Assembly: GCA_022560025.1 (NCBI GenBank)
Contig: JAFISE010000070.1
Span: 1 to 64,000 of the forward strand
From: Stagonosporopsis chrysanthemi
Taxonomy: Eukaryota > Ascomycota > Dothideomycetes > Pleosporales > Didymellaceae
Direction of reading: 5' to 3'
Length of the DNA stretch: 64,000 nt
In this document: in pieces, positions 33,453-44,112 of the stretch
Layout of the letters: every line of letters starts with the position of its first letter
Position numbering within the stretch: position 1 is the stretch's first letter
Made by a program: the position numbers and the translations under genes
The notes under the pieces: generated by a model
Told to the model about the DNA's origin: nothing
Databases searched by the model: none
Seen by the model: only the letters and a program-made list of their open reading frames with translations

Positions 33453-34139
33453 ATGGCTCTGCTTCTTTTGACCACTCTACTTGCGACGGTTGCTAAAGCT
33501 CAGCTAACAACGTCGATATGGCTGCCTGGTGCTGCAAACGCAAATCAAAGCTTCGTGGGCTCCGTCGTCTCACTGCAAGACGACCGCACCACCCTCTCGT
33601 TGGCCTTTGATGGGGATGCTATCGAGACCGAGTACTACGGAAGCGGACCCAACCTTGTCACTATAGGAGGCACTACTTATATGGCTTATGAGGCAAGCGC
33701 ATATCAGCTCGTAAGCTTGTCCCGACCGTACGGGGAGAGTGACCTCGCGGCAATCGTTCGCCTCGAATGCACCCGGGAAAATAGCGATGCGGTCCCAGCT
33801 TGTGCCACCACAATACAGGGCATCGGGCTCAATAACAGTGTCCTGACGTCGGAAAGCGAGGCTGTCCGGACCACCATGACCATGAGCGGCGAAATGCAAC
33901 AGTACTACGAGAACAACTTCAAACTCATTATTACAGCCGGGACCGAGAAGCTCAGTGCTTCAGCGGTCGCATCACCTACAGGAATTACCATCGAGTCAAC
34001 CGGTACCCAACCACGAACCGAATTGGCAACCTCATCTGGGACGTCTGAAGCTATCCAGGCCACAGGCGCAGCTGGTCTCTCACGCTCCATGGTACCTGTC
34101 TGGGCAGGACTGGGCGCTGTGGCAGCCTTCTTCGTCTAA
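33453..34139 (+). CDS. Secreted GPI-type cell-wall protein
   Basis: Single exon of 228 aa. Signal peptide at residues 1-16 (LLLLTTLLATVAKA, cleavage before QLTTS). The ectodomain, about residues 17-170, has only two cysteines (RLECTREN and PACATT) and N-glycosylation sites such as NQS and NNS. A Ser/Thr-rich stalk (about 170-205) is followed by a short hydrophobic C-terminus (SMVPVWAGLGAVAAFFV) typical of GPI-anchor signals. The start LTTSIWLPGAANANQSFVGSVV is of a kind common to surface proteins of Dothideomycetes and Sordariomycetes with no assigned function. Probably exported and attached to membrane or wall. Confidence 0.82.
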   Translation: MALLLLTTLLATVAKAQLTTSIWLPGAANANQSFVGSVVSLQDDRTTLSLAFDGDAIETEYYGSGPNLVTIGGTTYMAYEASAYQLVSLSRPYGESDLAAIVRLECTRENSDAVPACATTIQGIGLNNSVLTSESEAVRTTMTMSGEMQQYYENNFKLIITAGTEKLSASAVASPTGITIESTGTQPRTELATSSGTSEAIQATGAAGLSRSMVPVWAGLGAVAAFFV

Positions 34140-34543
34140 TGCTGGCAACAGGCTCTCTTGTTGCCGACAACATGTACTTTTAAGTCCAAATGTACCGGGT
34201 TCCGATGAAGTTCCCCAAAGTAAATCGGCGCCAAATTTGCATGAAAACCATCAGCACAATCCCTCGTTACTTCTCTTTGTCATGTAAGGATGGTCTAGGC
34301 TTTACCAGAGTACTTCCTTGTGACACTGTACTGGCGTAAAAGAAGATCTAAGACTGCGCCGTTCCTGTTGTCGTTTTCATCCATCTACCGACTTGCTTGT
34401 TCCTGATAAACAACAGTTCGTCTTTCAAACAAACGCCGAGTAGTCAATCAATGCGTTTGCCTTTGTTCTTGGTGCGTTCACTGCGCCACTTCGTTATTCA
34501 CAGTACAAGCACGATCGTTGTCACTACGTTTCACTAGTCAACA
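34140..34543. other. Intergenic region
   Basis: About 400 bp between two plus-strand genes; no feature recognised beyond a likely promoter for the Cys-rich gene. Confidence 0.4.
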
Positions 34544-35131
34544 ATGCTCTTAAGCGCTAAACCGGCATTGCTATCTTACACTTCAAAAGCCTCGAACATC
34601 GACCAAACTATTTCATTTCGTGTAACATCGCAGCAATACGTACCAGCTGCAACCATGCTAGGCCCTTACTACGACATGTTGGGAGAGTGCGAGCCACACA
34701 CTACGAAATACACGCTGACAGTACTCTGTCCTCCGCGCCCACTGCCACATTGGTTACCCGCTATATTCACGCGACCGGGTCCTTCCAAACCAAACGTCGG
34801 CACGACATTCACCATTCGTCCATCCGATCACAACCCTGCAAACCCCAACTACAGCTGCTTTGAGTGGCGCCACCTCGAGGACATGCCACAGAAGACCGTC
34901 ACAATCATAAGTGCACGGTTCCCAGCGGATCTACGATGCAATCACGTTCAGGAGGGACACAAGTGTGAGGAAGGCTGCTATGTGCTGGAGAAGGGTGGTA
35001 GAGTTAGCAGTTGGCATTGCGCTAGGGAGGATTGCGAGGGACACGTGTACTGCGGAAGGGTTGCGAAGAACGAAAGAGGTGTTGCCTGCTTTGGAAAGAA
35101 GGGTGCGAGGATGGTGTGTGTCGAGGGCTGA
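34544..35131 (+). CDS. Cysteine-rich hypothetical protein
   Basis: Single exon; 195 aa from ATG 34544, or 158 aa from the in-frame ATG 34655 (MLGPYYDMLGEC). I do not recognise the family. Eleven cysteines lie in the second version, most in the C-terminal 75 residues: LRCNHVQEGHKCEEGCYVL, then HCAREDCEGHVYCGR, then ACFGKKGARMVCVEG at the end. The spacing suggests a disulphide-bonded or zinc-binding module. No signal peptide is convincing at either start, which argues for the cytoplasm or an unusual export route. The decayed frame 280 bp downstream (35410-35913) shares its C-terminal pattern. Function unknown. Confidence 0.65.
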   Translation: MLLSAKPALLSYTSKASNIDQTISFRVTSQQYVPAATMLGPYYDMLGECEPHTTKYTLTVLCPPRPLPHWLPAIFTRPGPSKPNVGTTFTIRPSDHNPANPNYSCFEWRHLEDMPQKTVTIISARFPADLRCNHVQEGHKCEEGCYVLEKGGRVSSWHCAREDCEGHVYCGRVAKNERGVACFGKKGARMVCVEG

Positions 35132-35409
35132 GGCTTCTGCTTAACCGACAAGGTGCGTATCTCAGAGCAAGCTATTCTGTTGACTTCGGTATGGCGCTTA
35201 GTTTACAGGTTGCACAAGCGCAAATTGAGACTCTGATACGATGAAAGCAGATTGTGTTAAAACATGTCTTACAATTAGAAACATACAAAGAACGATACTC
35301 TGTACTTGACACCATTCATGAACATTGTTCTAGTCTTGTACCGTTATCTCATAGTGACTGTCTTCACCTCATCTCAAAATCTTAGGCTTGGCTTTCCCAA
35401 ACATCCAGA

Positions 35410-35913
35410 ATGAAGTCATTTCAACCCATGATACTTACTTACACGATGCATCTTTACGGAGCAAACCAGCGTTACATAAAGCGATACACTTCGGACGTTG
35501 TTATAGTAATGAAGCTTCAAGACACAGAAACACTTATAATAACAGCTCTCGTAGCTCCAGTCTCGATGATAAGCTTCCCTATCTTTTAAGCCAACGAGCT
35601 CCGTATCTTAGAAGAAAACGTTTGCTTTCACATCAACGCAGACAAGATTCCTCAGGAAGTACGATGCTCGTGCTTACAGGGCGGGCGATTCTGCCTGCAA
35701 GCAGAGCACTGGCTGCTCGAATTTGGCACTGGCAGCCCTTTCTGGCTGGGCGAGAATGATAAACCGCGTTCTGGATCTCTGGTTCGTTGCATCGGGTCTA
35801 AGAAAGGTGGTAAGAGCGTGGTTATTGGTGATTGCGAAGAGCGCATTTGTTGTGTTGAAGGGTTTGGGAAGACGGGGGAGAGTGAGAATGGTTCTAGTGT
35901 GATCACCGGTTAA
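35410..35913 (+). pseudogene. Decayed tandem copy of the Cys-rich gene
   Basis: A frame opens at ATG 35410 and runs to TAA 35911-35913 with one in-frame TAA at 35587-35589. The part after the stop aligns by eye with the intact gene upstream. ADKIPQEVRCSCLQGGRFC corresponds to SARFPADLRCNHVQEGHKC (shared A, P, RC, Q.G, C). The end ERICCVEG corresponds to ARMVCVEG, with a basic GSKKGGK before it. The N-terminal 59 codons are AT-rich and show no similarity. No GT..AG pair that I tested removes the TAA and keeps phase. It is either a tandem duplicate that has lost its 5' half, or a spliced gene whose first exon I cannot find. Confidence 0.45.
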
Positions 35914-36677
35914 CGTATATGTCGAAATCGTCTGGCAGGCTTAAACCTAGATCTGAGAAGGCTCAGGAGACTAGTCGCAAGGGCGAACAGGCTTGAGGAC
36001 GGACAGCTTATAACGTGATGATACTGCAATGGTACGTGCTTGGTATAGATCTTGAGTCGCGTCGATGTTAGCAAGTAAATGAACAACGTTCCATTCAATT
36101 TCTTTTATCACTCGTGGCAACGTGCTGAGAAATTTGAAAGCGTCGAACAACGTACATAGGTCACAGTGTTTTTGTGCATTGTCGTCCATTGTACACCTGA
36201 TGATGTTCAACGCTTTGTTTCAGATAGCGTCAGGTGTCTCTCGAAAGTCAGAACATATCGCTCCACAATGCTTTGGTACGAAAAGTAGCATGTGGACAGC
36301 GTTGAATTTGTATCATAGCATTTTTGCCCATTCATGTGTATCTCAGATGTGGTTTGCTGCAACCCTATCCGACCGTCGTAAAATAAGGAGAGACATGATT
36401 GATGCACCGTGCTAATGCAACCAGAAGGAACCTGAAGCCTTCTTCCCCTGCCTCGAACCAAAAGTGTCGAGCTGCAGGGCAAATGCACCTGCAGTTCGTG
36501 TCACCGCGTCATCGGCGTGACAAATGCAGAAAGTGACCGGTACCTGGGTGTGTTGTGCAACCACCTGACCTCGAAAAGAAATTGAAGGGACCGTGCCCAA
36601 AGTTTGTGAACGAGTGACTTGAAGAAAAAAGGGTATGTGGTAGAAAGAAGTCATGCGTAGGAGTGCCACGTTAGCAT
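35914..36677. other. Convergent intergenic region
   Basis: 3' flanks of the decayed Cys-rich copy and of the minus-strand LPMO gene. AT-rich, no gene supported. Confidence 0.5.
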
Positions 36678-38022
36678 CTAGCTGAACATGTTGCAGTCCA
36701 TCTCCTTGATCGGGTATTCGCCATCGCCCTCGACAACACCGCAAGGCTCACTCCAGCCGATCTCGAAGGTATCAGACTCGGGGACGTTGATCTTAGCGTT
36801 GGGTGCACAAGCAGCATCGACAGTGTAGTATGAGACAACCATGGACGGGGCAGAGTCCCAGGCGCAGGCCTCGGCACGCTTCTTGAATGCATCGCGGCGG
36901 ACCATACGGACGGCCTTGCGTTCAACCTCCGCACGCTTCTGAGCTGAGCAACCGCTGGAGGCCCTGCAGTCGCACTCAGCACGCTTGGCGACGGTGTCAA
37001 TCTTGCACTTGTGGTCCTCGATCATCTTGTACTTCCAGGCCTGGTGGCGGTGCGAGTTCCAGCGTCCGTTGCCCTTGGACCACTTGTTGTCGGTCTCTTC
37101 GTCAGACTGGTCGTACTCCTCCTCATCAGATGAGTCAGTGTAGTCAGAATCCTCGTTCTCGGGAGGAGCCTGGTACGAAGGCTCCTCGTTGGATTCTTCA
37201 TCGGAGTCCTGGTTGTCAGGCTGGTAGGGCGAGGCAGATGCAGCGGGAGATGAAGGACGGCCACCAGGCGTTGAGGTTGGCGCGGGCGCGGCTGAGTACT
37301 GATCCTGACTCTCAGGCTGACTGGGCTGGTATGCTGAGCTGGATGGCTTGGTGGGCTTGGTCGCCGAGACAGAGGGTGCAGGAGGGTTGGTGGGAGTTGT
37401 CGTGTTACCAGAACCCTCTCCAATCTGTACCGCGGCGCAGTTCATGAACGATTCGTGCTCACCTAAGTGGCAGTTAGCAAAGCACGGAGTATGAATGATT
37501 TGAGGCATACGTACGGTTCAACCAGACCCAGGCAAAGAGAGCCTTGCCCTCAGGCATACCAGTAGGAACCTTGAAGTCGAATGTCTGGACCTCAGGAGAG
37601 CCATCGTCTCCACGCAGCGGGCAGTTGCCGTTGTAGGAAGCGGCGACTTTCCAGGTCTCGCCCCGATCAGTGGAAAAGCCGACTTGGCACGAGCCACCAT
37701 AGTGAGTGCCACCAGGCGCGTCGGCAGTGTAAGTGTGGTCAGAGAGCTGGAAGTAAGCATCCTGTCCAGGCTGCCATGTGACTTGAGCTTCCGCGGTATC
37801 GAACTCGTCAAGGTGACCGCGGCAGACGCCAGGGCTAGGAGCAGTTGGCTGGCCTTCGCTATCGCAGCATCCAAGAGGGAAGTTAAGCTCGGGGTCAACA
37901 GCAGAAGAGGTAGAAGCTTTGTTGGACTCCTTAGCACCACCCAGAGCGCCAGGGTACCAGAGGGACATGTGTGCTTGCGCTGCGCCAGCCAGGGCGAGCA
38001 GTGAGATGGCGTTCATGTACAT
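36678..38022 (-). CDS. AA11-type LPMO with long charged C-terminal extension
   Basis: Two exons, 38022-37515 and 37462-36678, phase C|GT; 430 aa. The signal peptide ends AAQA and the mature protein begins with His18 (HMSLWYPG), the first histidine-brace ligand of lytic polysaccharide monooxygenases. GGTHYGGSCQVGFSTDRG supplies His107. PLRGDD, ALFAWVWLN and SFMNCAAVQI complete the AA11 pattern, a family acting on chitin with copper and a reductant/H2O2. Where AA11 enzymes typically have YMNC, this one has FMNC (Phe175), so the axial residue may differ. After about residue 185 comes a Pro/Ser/Thr linker, then an acidic stretch (DSDEESNEEP, DSSDEEEYDQSDEE), then a Cys-rich tail with three KRAE tetrapeptides. 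The tail is unlike the X278 chitin-binding module usual for AA11. Confidence 0.85.
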
Positions 38023-40292
38023 CGTTGTTGTATCGTCAATGTGTAAATCGTAGATTTTTCTGTGGGTAGCTAGTGAAAGGCTAACAGGACCTTAAGTAGA
38101 GCAGGACTTGGTGAGCGTTGTGTGGCGGTGATGGCCCGGCTTGACCAGATGACACTGTGTGAACGTGTGAACTATAGGTGAAAGCCGCAAATGGTCTAGA
38201 AGCGGCAACAAGGGCGCTCAAAAAGGGAAGGGATGAAAAGTGAAAAAGGCGATCCTGCGCTTTCGTTCACGAAAAGAGTGAATGTAGAAGGAATGTCGAC
38301 GAAGGCTTGCTTGTCACGAGAGAGTGTGTCACTGGGAGTGATGCCCTTCCACAACGGGCGGAATCTGGCTTTTTAAGCCGCCTACAAATGACTTCTGATC
38401 ATCCTACCAAGGCGCCCGGTGGACTCACCTGCGTTTCCGCTCCGGTAGGATGAGATGCACGCCTGGAAGCCGTTGTGCGACCCGCATGCCGTAAGCTTGG
38501 CGAGGGATCATTTCCCCTGACGGCGCTCAGCCAATGTGATCGCGCGTCTGCGTTTGCCTGCAGGCCATAAAAGTTTCACCGTGGCGGCTCGAGGTGGTCT
38601 TACCTGAGAAGCGTTGGTCTGGTTAGGACTTTGCCAGCCAAGCATGGAGGAAACATGAATGCGCCCGTGTTTCACACGATTCCGTACATAGGTTAGCGCA
38701 GCGCTTCCCTGCTTCGTAAACGACGAAGCGGGGAACCAGATTCGATTTTCCCGCGCATGGGCAGAAATGAGCAAAGGCTGGACTTGCACGTTGTTTGATG
38801 AGCGGCAAAATTCACGATGTCCCTGATTATCGCTGCCCTTTGCGATCGTCCGGTTGTGGCGGCGGCACGACATTTTGCCGTTGTCCTCCAAAGTATTTGC
38901 CGGGCGGCACCTTATCGATTGGATGATTCGCCTAAATGTTTCCCACGTGCGTCAACTATCCCTGCCCAGCAACCTTGTCCCCACACCGTCATCCTTCAAG
39001 TTCGCCGATCCTTTGCAGCCCAAAGACCTGCCATGTTGGTCTCAGTGTGCATCGATATGTCGGTCGCACAAGCTCATTCGTGCTGCCTCATACAAGACTC
39101 CACAATGCTGACATTTTTGCGGCGGAAACACAGCCCCTGAATCTGAACATGACAGATGTCCGTTCCGAACTCCGGGTGAGTGCAGGTTGTTCACCCACAT
39201 ATATGCAGGGGCGCGCAAACGCGCACACGGACAAGAGCACCTAGCAACCTCACTGAGGGCCTGTTCGGAAAGGCGTATGGCCGCAGCAAGGCGCGTAGGA
39301 TTCTCCCTCAGCGACTAACGTTGCAAAACACAAGGGCCTCCCTCAACGTTGGCCTTGAAGCAGCCTGAAGACATCGTCATTCTTGGCCCGTGCCGGACTT
39401 CCTCAAGATGCTTCCTCGGACCAGCCGTTGACGCGGCCACCTTGCAGGTGCATCGAAGCACGCTTGGACAAGCCCACCTCATGGGAGGTCCGGCTCAGGG
39501 TCAGGTTGTATCCAACACGCGGTCTCACACTGATATGCCTTCACCCTGTTGGTGTTGAATGCCTTTATTCCAGGCGCCACTGCTCATCTCAACTTGACAC
39601 CTCTGAGATCACGTCTGACCCTCGCATTTCAGGCTAGCCATACACGATCATGAACCGTCGAACTCAGAGTCGCGCTGAAGCAGATGGTCGCACATGCCAA
39701 GGGCGCAACCGCCTTGCGTTTCACCGGGCTAGTGCGTAGCCCTTCGATTGGGCTACTCGCATGCTGGGATAATATCGCGGCTCGCCTAACTCTGTGACAG
39801 GCGCCGCTATCCTTGCCGGCGGTCCCCCACATGATCTCCGTCCTTCATTCTGATTTCGTGGTATTTTCAATCAAGAAGGTTAAGGAGCCACGAGCAAACC
39901 CTGAGACAAAGCTTGGATGGTCCGCTCATTACGCCTCAATCGTAATGTCCTGAAGCTACGAGGGCCATCGTCAGATTGGCATCTGACGGCTTCTTTCACA
40001 GCTGAGATTTGCGCATGTGCACCTCACTGATAAGTAGAAGAGATTCATTGGTTTATCTGCTATTCGATGGCTAAGGTACCAGGACTGGAGCGAGTCAGAA
40101 TGACGCCCAGGGTTGCTACAAATCCTGCGTGATATGGTGATCCATCAATCAGTCAGAAACATGTCTTTGACTGCTTTTCTTCGTCGTTGATCCAGACCAT
40201 CTCGTGCAAGTCTATATACGCCCGGAATTTCCCGACAGCGGCGTTGAGAGCACAGAATAGGTTGCCGACCAGGGCCAGCACCTTCCTGCCAC
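38023..40292. other. Long intergenic region of 2.3 kb
   Basis: Contains the LPMO promoter (about 38023-38400) and 3' flank of the hydrolase gene. In between I see no frame with coding character, no repeat and no RNA gene. One of the two largest apparently empty stretches of the window. Confidence 0.5.
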
Positions 40293-41620
40293 CTAGAGAA
40301 CACCGCCTGGATATGGCTGCATCTGGTCGAACAGACGATAACAATCGCCAACATATCCGTACTTGGGTTCCGTCAGCTCGGCCTTGAGGTACGCTTCCAG
40401 ATAGCAAGCATTGATGTGGAAGCCAAAAGGACCCAGCGAATCACGCAGTCCCTTGACACCGTCGATCGTCACTTTTCCTTCATTTCGTGCAAGATCAACA
40501 ACCCACGGCAGGTCTGAGAAGTCAAAGATGCCAGCGTTCTTGAAATCCCACTCTGTAGCTCTACCTGCCAACTGTTTCCATGTGGCTGGCCAGTGGATGT
40601 CGTTCTCTCGGCGGAAATCCGAGCGGCCGAAGAAGTAGATCGTGGAATAGGTAGGATCCTTCAGAAGTGGGGCGCTGCCAGAAAGGTTGATTGAGAAGCG
40701 AACGCGTGGGTCGAGGACACTGAGTGTTGTCGCGGTTGAGCCGCCGATACCGTGACCGACGACGCTGTAAGAGTTTGTATCAAACGTGTCGTCGAATTTG
40801 AAATCAGGAAACTGGCGCTGCAAGAACGCAACGTCGCTGAGCTTATGCAGTACTGTATTTATGTCCTGAATGCGCCCGTTGACGTCGTTCGTCACTCTCT
40901 CATCCCAAACCTTGAGATCTGCGAAAGGGTCCAAGCTAACCGAAGAGTTGCGGCCGTCATGGGGATGGTCGATGAGAACAACAGCCATGCCGTTCGCGCT
41001 CATGAATCGTGCTAGCGTACTGTACAGGGACCTGCTGGTGCCGACCTGAGGCTCCATGAAAACAAGTGGAATCCTGGAGGCTTCGATGTTTTTACTGCCG
41101 CTGCAGCAAGCCTTGTACTTCATCTTTTCGAAGACGCCGCTGCTGATATTCTCAAAGAACTGCGCATCTGAGTCGCGCGCGGTGTCAGGTGACATGTACA
41201 GCTTATCGCACTCGGAGAAGCAGTCGGCCTTCTTAATGGGCATAAAGAGGCTCACTTCCGTCTCCTTGCTTGATGTGGTGGTTAGCGGGAAGTTGGCGAC
41301 AGCAGCTGTGTACGCGTGCGCATCGTTTGGCCCTGGGATGTACACTGCTTGGACGGGCTCGACGAGCGCAATGACGGAGAGGCAAGCCATTAAGATGCCA
41401 GCGAGAATGGCCATGATTACGAGCGGTGCGATATTTCGTCTGCGATATTGGTAGTTGAGAGCCGTGGTGAAGGGTTGTGGTCGCCGAATCGACTGCTGTG
41501 GCGTCTGCTGTGATAGTCCAATGGTCAGTGGTGAGCTCTAATTCAGAGCCAGCATCTTCTGGGTACCTGGAAAGTGAAGTAGTTTCTTTTCCGTGTGGAT
41601 TCAAGTGAAGGCGATTTCAT
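40293..41620 (-). CDS. PAF-acetylhydrolase-like membrane protein, catalytic Ser replaced
   Basis: Two exons, 41620-41567 and 41507-40293, with a 59-bp intron (GTACCC..CACAG, CTGAC branch) in phase 0; 422 aa. The N-terminal cytoplasmic part (about 45 residues, basic, ending RRRN) precedes one membrane helix (VIMAILAGILMACLSVIAL). The rest is lumenal/extracellular with a Cys-containing insert (KADCFSECDK, KYKACCSG). The alpha/beta-hydrolase core resembles plasma PAF-acetylhydrolases: PLVFMEPQVG oxyanion region, VVLIDHPHDGR, and the elbow YSVVGHGIGGSTATT. There the usual GHSxGG nucleophile serine is Gly271 (codon GGT). The following strand reads SINLSGSAPLL where the family commonly has Asp. It may be a pseudoenzyme. 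The exon 1 join supplies the otherwise missing start upstream of the helix. Confidence 0.8.
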
Positions 41621-43091
41621 GTCAAACAAACGTGTCGCTGGACAGCAGATGAAGCTCCGGAACCTTCACTCCAAAGCATGGCGACAATCTCTTTGTATGT
41701 AGCGCACAGCGAACACAATCACACGTGGATGTAGCACGATGGACACTTTTTGCAGAGAGATGCCCATCTCGACGTGTCACACGTCACATTTGCGGTGTCC
41801 AAACAGATAGAAAGAGTCCTGGCCCAATCCTTGGCAACGGTGTCCACATGGTAGGCAAAGCGCAGAAGGCTTATGGTCATTGGAACATATCCAAAGCCTT
41901 TGAGGTGTCTTCGAGGTCATTATCTTAGCTCTACAACGTTGCCAGTATGCTGATCGATCCCCTGAAGTTAGGACAGGCCATTGCGGAGGGGGGGGGGGGG
42001 GGTTAAGCTGCTACGAAGATTCAATTACGATATCACATTGATTGAGCGGTGATTAGAGGATACCATGTTGATCCCTTCGGTGTCTGCCAGCCTTTGGACA
42101 ATGGCAGGGGGGGCTGTATTGATCATGATTGAGGTGAAAGAAGCATCGAGAGTTAGCGCGTGGTCTGTGCTCGGGCGGTCTTGCGTCACGCTGGCTGCCA
42201 GCCTGATGGCTGTCTCGACACCGTATGGTCGCGTGAGTGCAACAAGGACTTAATTAGCATGTAAATCGTGGTCTCGGGAAGCCTTGCGACCGCTTGACCG
42301 TGTCAGCCTTGTTGTGCACCACCTTGAGCCGAGGAGCGCACCACATGCTTCACAAAACCTCCACGGATCCTGAACACGCTCACTCTCTATCAACGAAAAC
42401 ACAGCACTATCTTTCCCTTTCCATGGCAACAAGCTGTGAATTTCGGGTAGTTCGGCCGTTGTCGCGGAGACGGAGTCGACAAATCGACCGGTTTCAACAT
42501 CATCAAGCGTTGCCCCGAGGCAGACTGCTTGCGCTTGGAGCAACTCCAATCCAATCCAATATCATAGCATCTGCCTCTTTTACGCATGCAAATACTCTAG
42601 TATCCTGAGAGGAATAGCAGGCGTATACATCATTCGGTAGTTCAGCTGGAGCGCGTCGAATAATTGTTCTGAAGGAAGAGGACGTATTGACGTATTTACA
42701 TCGTGGTGTTTGCGCATGTCGAGTCTGCCTCGCAGTCAACCGCCCCGCAAGCGTACGACGCGCCGGACCCACGCTATACCATTTCAAGGCTCCTAAACCA
42801 CGCTACAGTAACCCTTTGACCGATTGTTGGCTCTCGTTCGTACAAGATCTATCAAGTCGCTGCTTCGAGAAGAGAGATGAGGCGCATTCTGTATCAAAAT
42901 GCTCGCCAGATGTGGAATTTGTTGGACCATTTGGCAAGGCGTGCAGTGGATACACGCACCTCTGCAACAAGACTTGCTTGGCGGCAGAATCGTTGTTGCC
43001 TTGGAGGCTCTCAGACGCTTATCAACATTGATATCTCTATCTCTGCGACTCCGTTTCCACCATCCATCTTCATACACCAAACATAGCAACC
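41621..43091. other. Divergent intergenic region with poly-G tract
   Basis: 1.5 kb between the hydrolase gene (-) and the four-TM protein gene (+). A 15-G run lies at 41988-42002. Frames up to 114 codons look like chance. The last 60 bases (CTCTATCTCTGCG..CATCCATCTTC) are a pyrimidine-rich leader. Confidence 0.5.
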
Positions 43092-43837
43092 ATGGACCCA
43101 GCCGATGCCACAGCCTTCGAGCGCCCTCTTCGCCTACTCACGTACTTAGCCACAGCCATTACAGTTCCTCTGAACATTGCTGCAACAGTTCTTTCTCTTG
43201 AGCATCGACGCTACTATTGGAGCGATCGGCATGTCACAACTTTCTGCTTTGTCTTCATCCCACTGGCAATGACCGTTGCTGCATCGTTGGTCAGTCTCAA
43301 GTATATGAACAAGCATGGAAAAAGCCCTCGAGCTCTGCAGTTCAAGGTTCTTGACCTCGCTGCCGTTCTTACATACATTGGTGTCTTGGTCCCCTGCTGG
43401 GCCGTCGAGCTCCGAGAATTTAACGCCGCTGGCTTCGGCCTCTTGACTGGCTATGTGACGGCCCCTATGATCTTGAACATGTAAGTCTTATCAATGGTAC
43501 ATCCCGTACACGTTCTCATGGAGACAGGTTCATCCACGGCTATTTCACGCTCAACCACGTTCCCTGGAAAAGCCTCTGCTCGAGGCTTAGCTTTAGCCGG
43601 CAACCCGCTTGCCAGCAGTGCCCCAATTGCCAAGCGACCTTTATCCTTCCAGTGGCTCAGACCACGACCAAGAAGGGCTACAGCCTCCTCCGCGGTGAGG
43701 AATACTTGGATGTCGAGGCTGATCCGATTCAGTACCGTGACTCAGAGGATTTCCTGGGTGAGGGTGCTGAGCGGGCTGAGCAGCCTGAGCAGGCCAGGGC
43801 AGCAGATGAGGATGGCAAGGGCAAGGACATAGTTTAA
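43092..43837 (+). CDS. Four-TM membrane protein with Cys-x2-Cys-x2-Cys motif
   Basis: Two exons, 43092-43480 and 43528-43837 (47-bp intron, ATG codon split AT|G); 232 aa. Four hydrophobic segments: about residues 14-34, 48-70, 85-107 and 113-136. After the last helix comes a basic cytoplasmic segment with PACQQCPNCQATF (Cys158, Cys161, Cys164), a possible metal-binding or palmitoylated cluster. An acidic C-terminal tail (YLDVEADPIQYRDSEDF, then Glu/Ala repeats) follows. I do not recognise the family. Topology with both ends inside is likely. Such small four-TM proteins are common in Dothideomycetes and mostly unstudied. Confidence 0.75.
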
Positions 43838-44112
43838 GTGTAAGGCTTACTGAGCATGACTATGGTATACACAATACTATGCAGGGTGGCGATTTATAGG
43901 TGAAAGAACAACCGACGGAGATATACAAACCTGCGGATTCGGTATGGACATAGACTTGGACGCAGTCATAACTCCAGTGCCATACCAGATCGGATTGCCT
44001 CTATCACCATTTATAGGGCTTCTACTCAGAGGCTATCAAGAGTTCAGGAACAGGAATAGCAAGACTGAAATGACATTCATTTGAAGCACGCCACGGCAAA
44101 GACGACTGCCTT

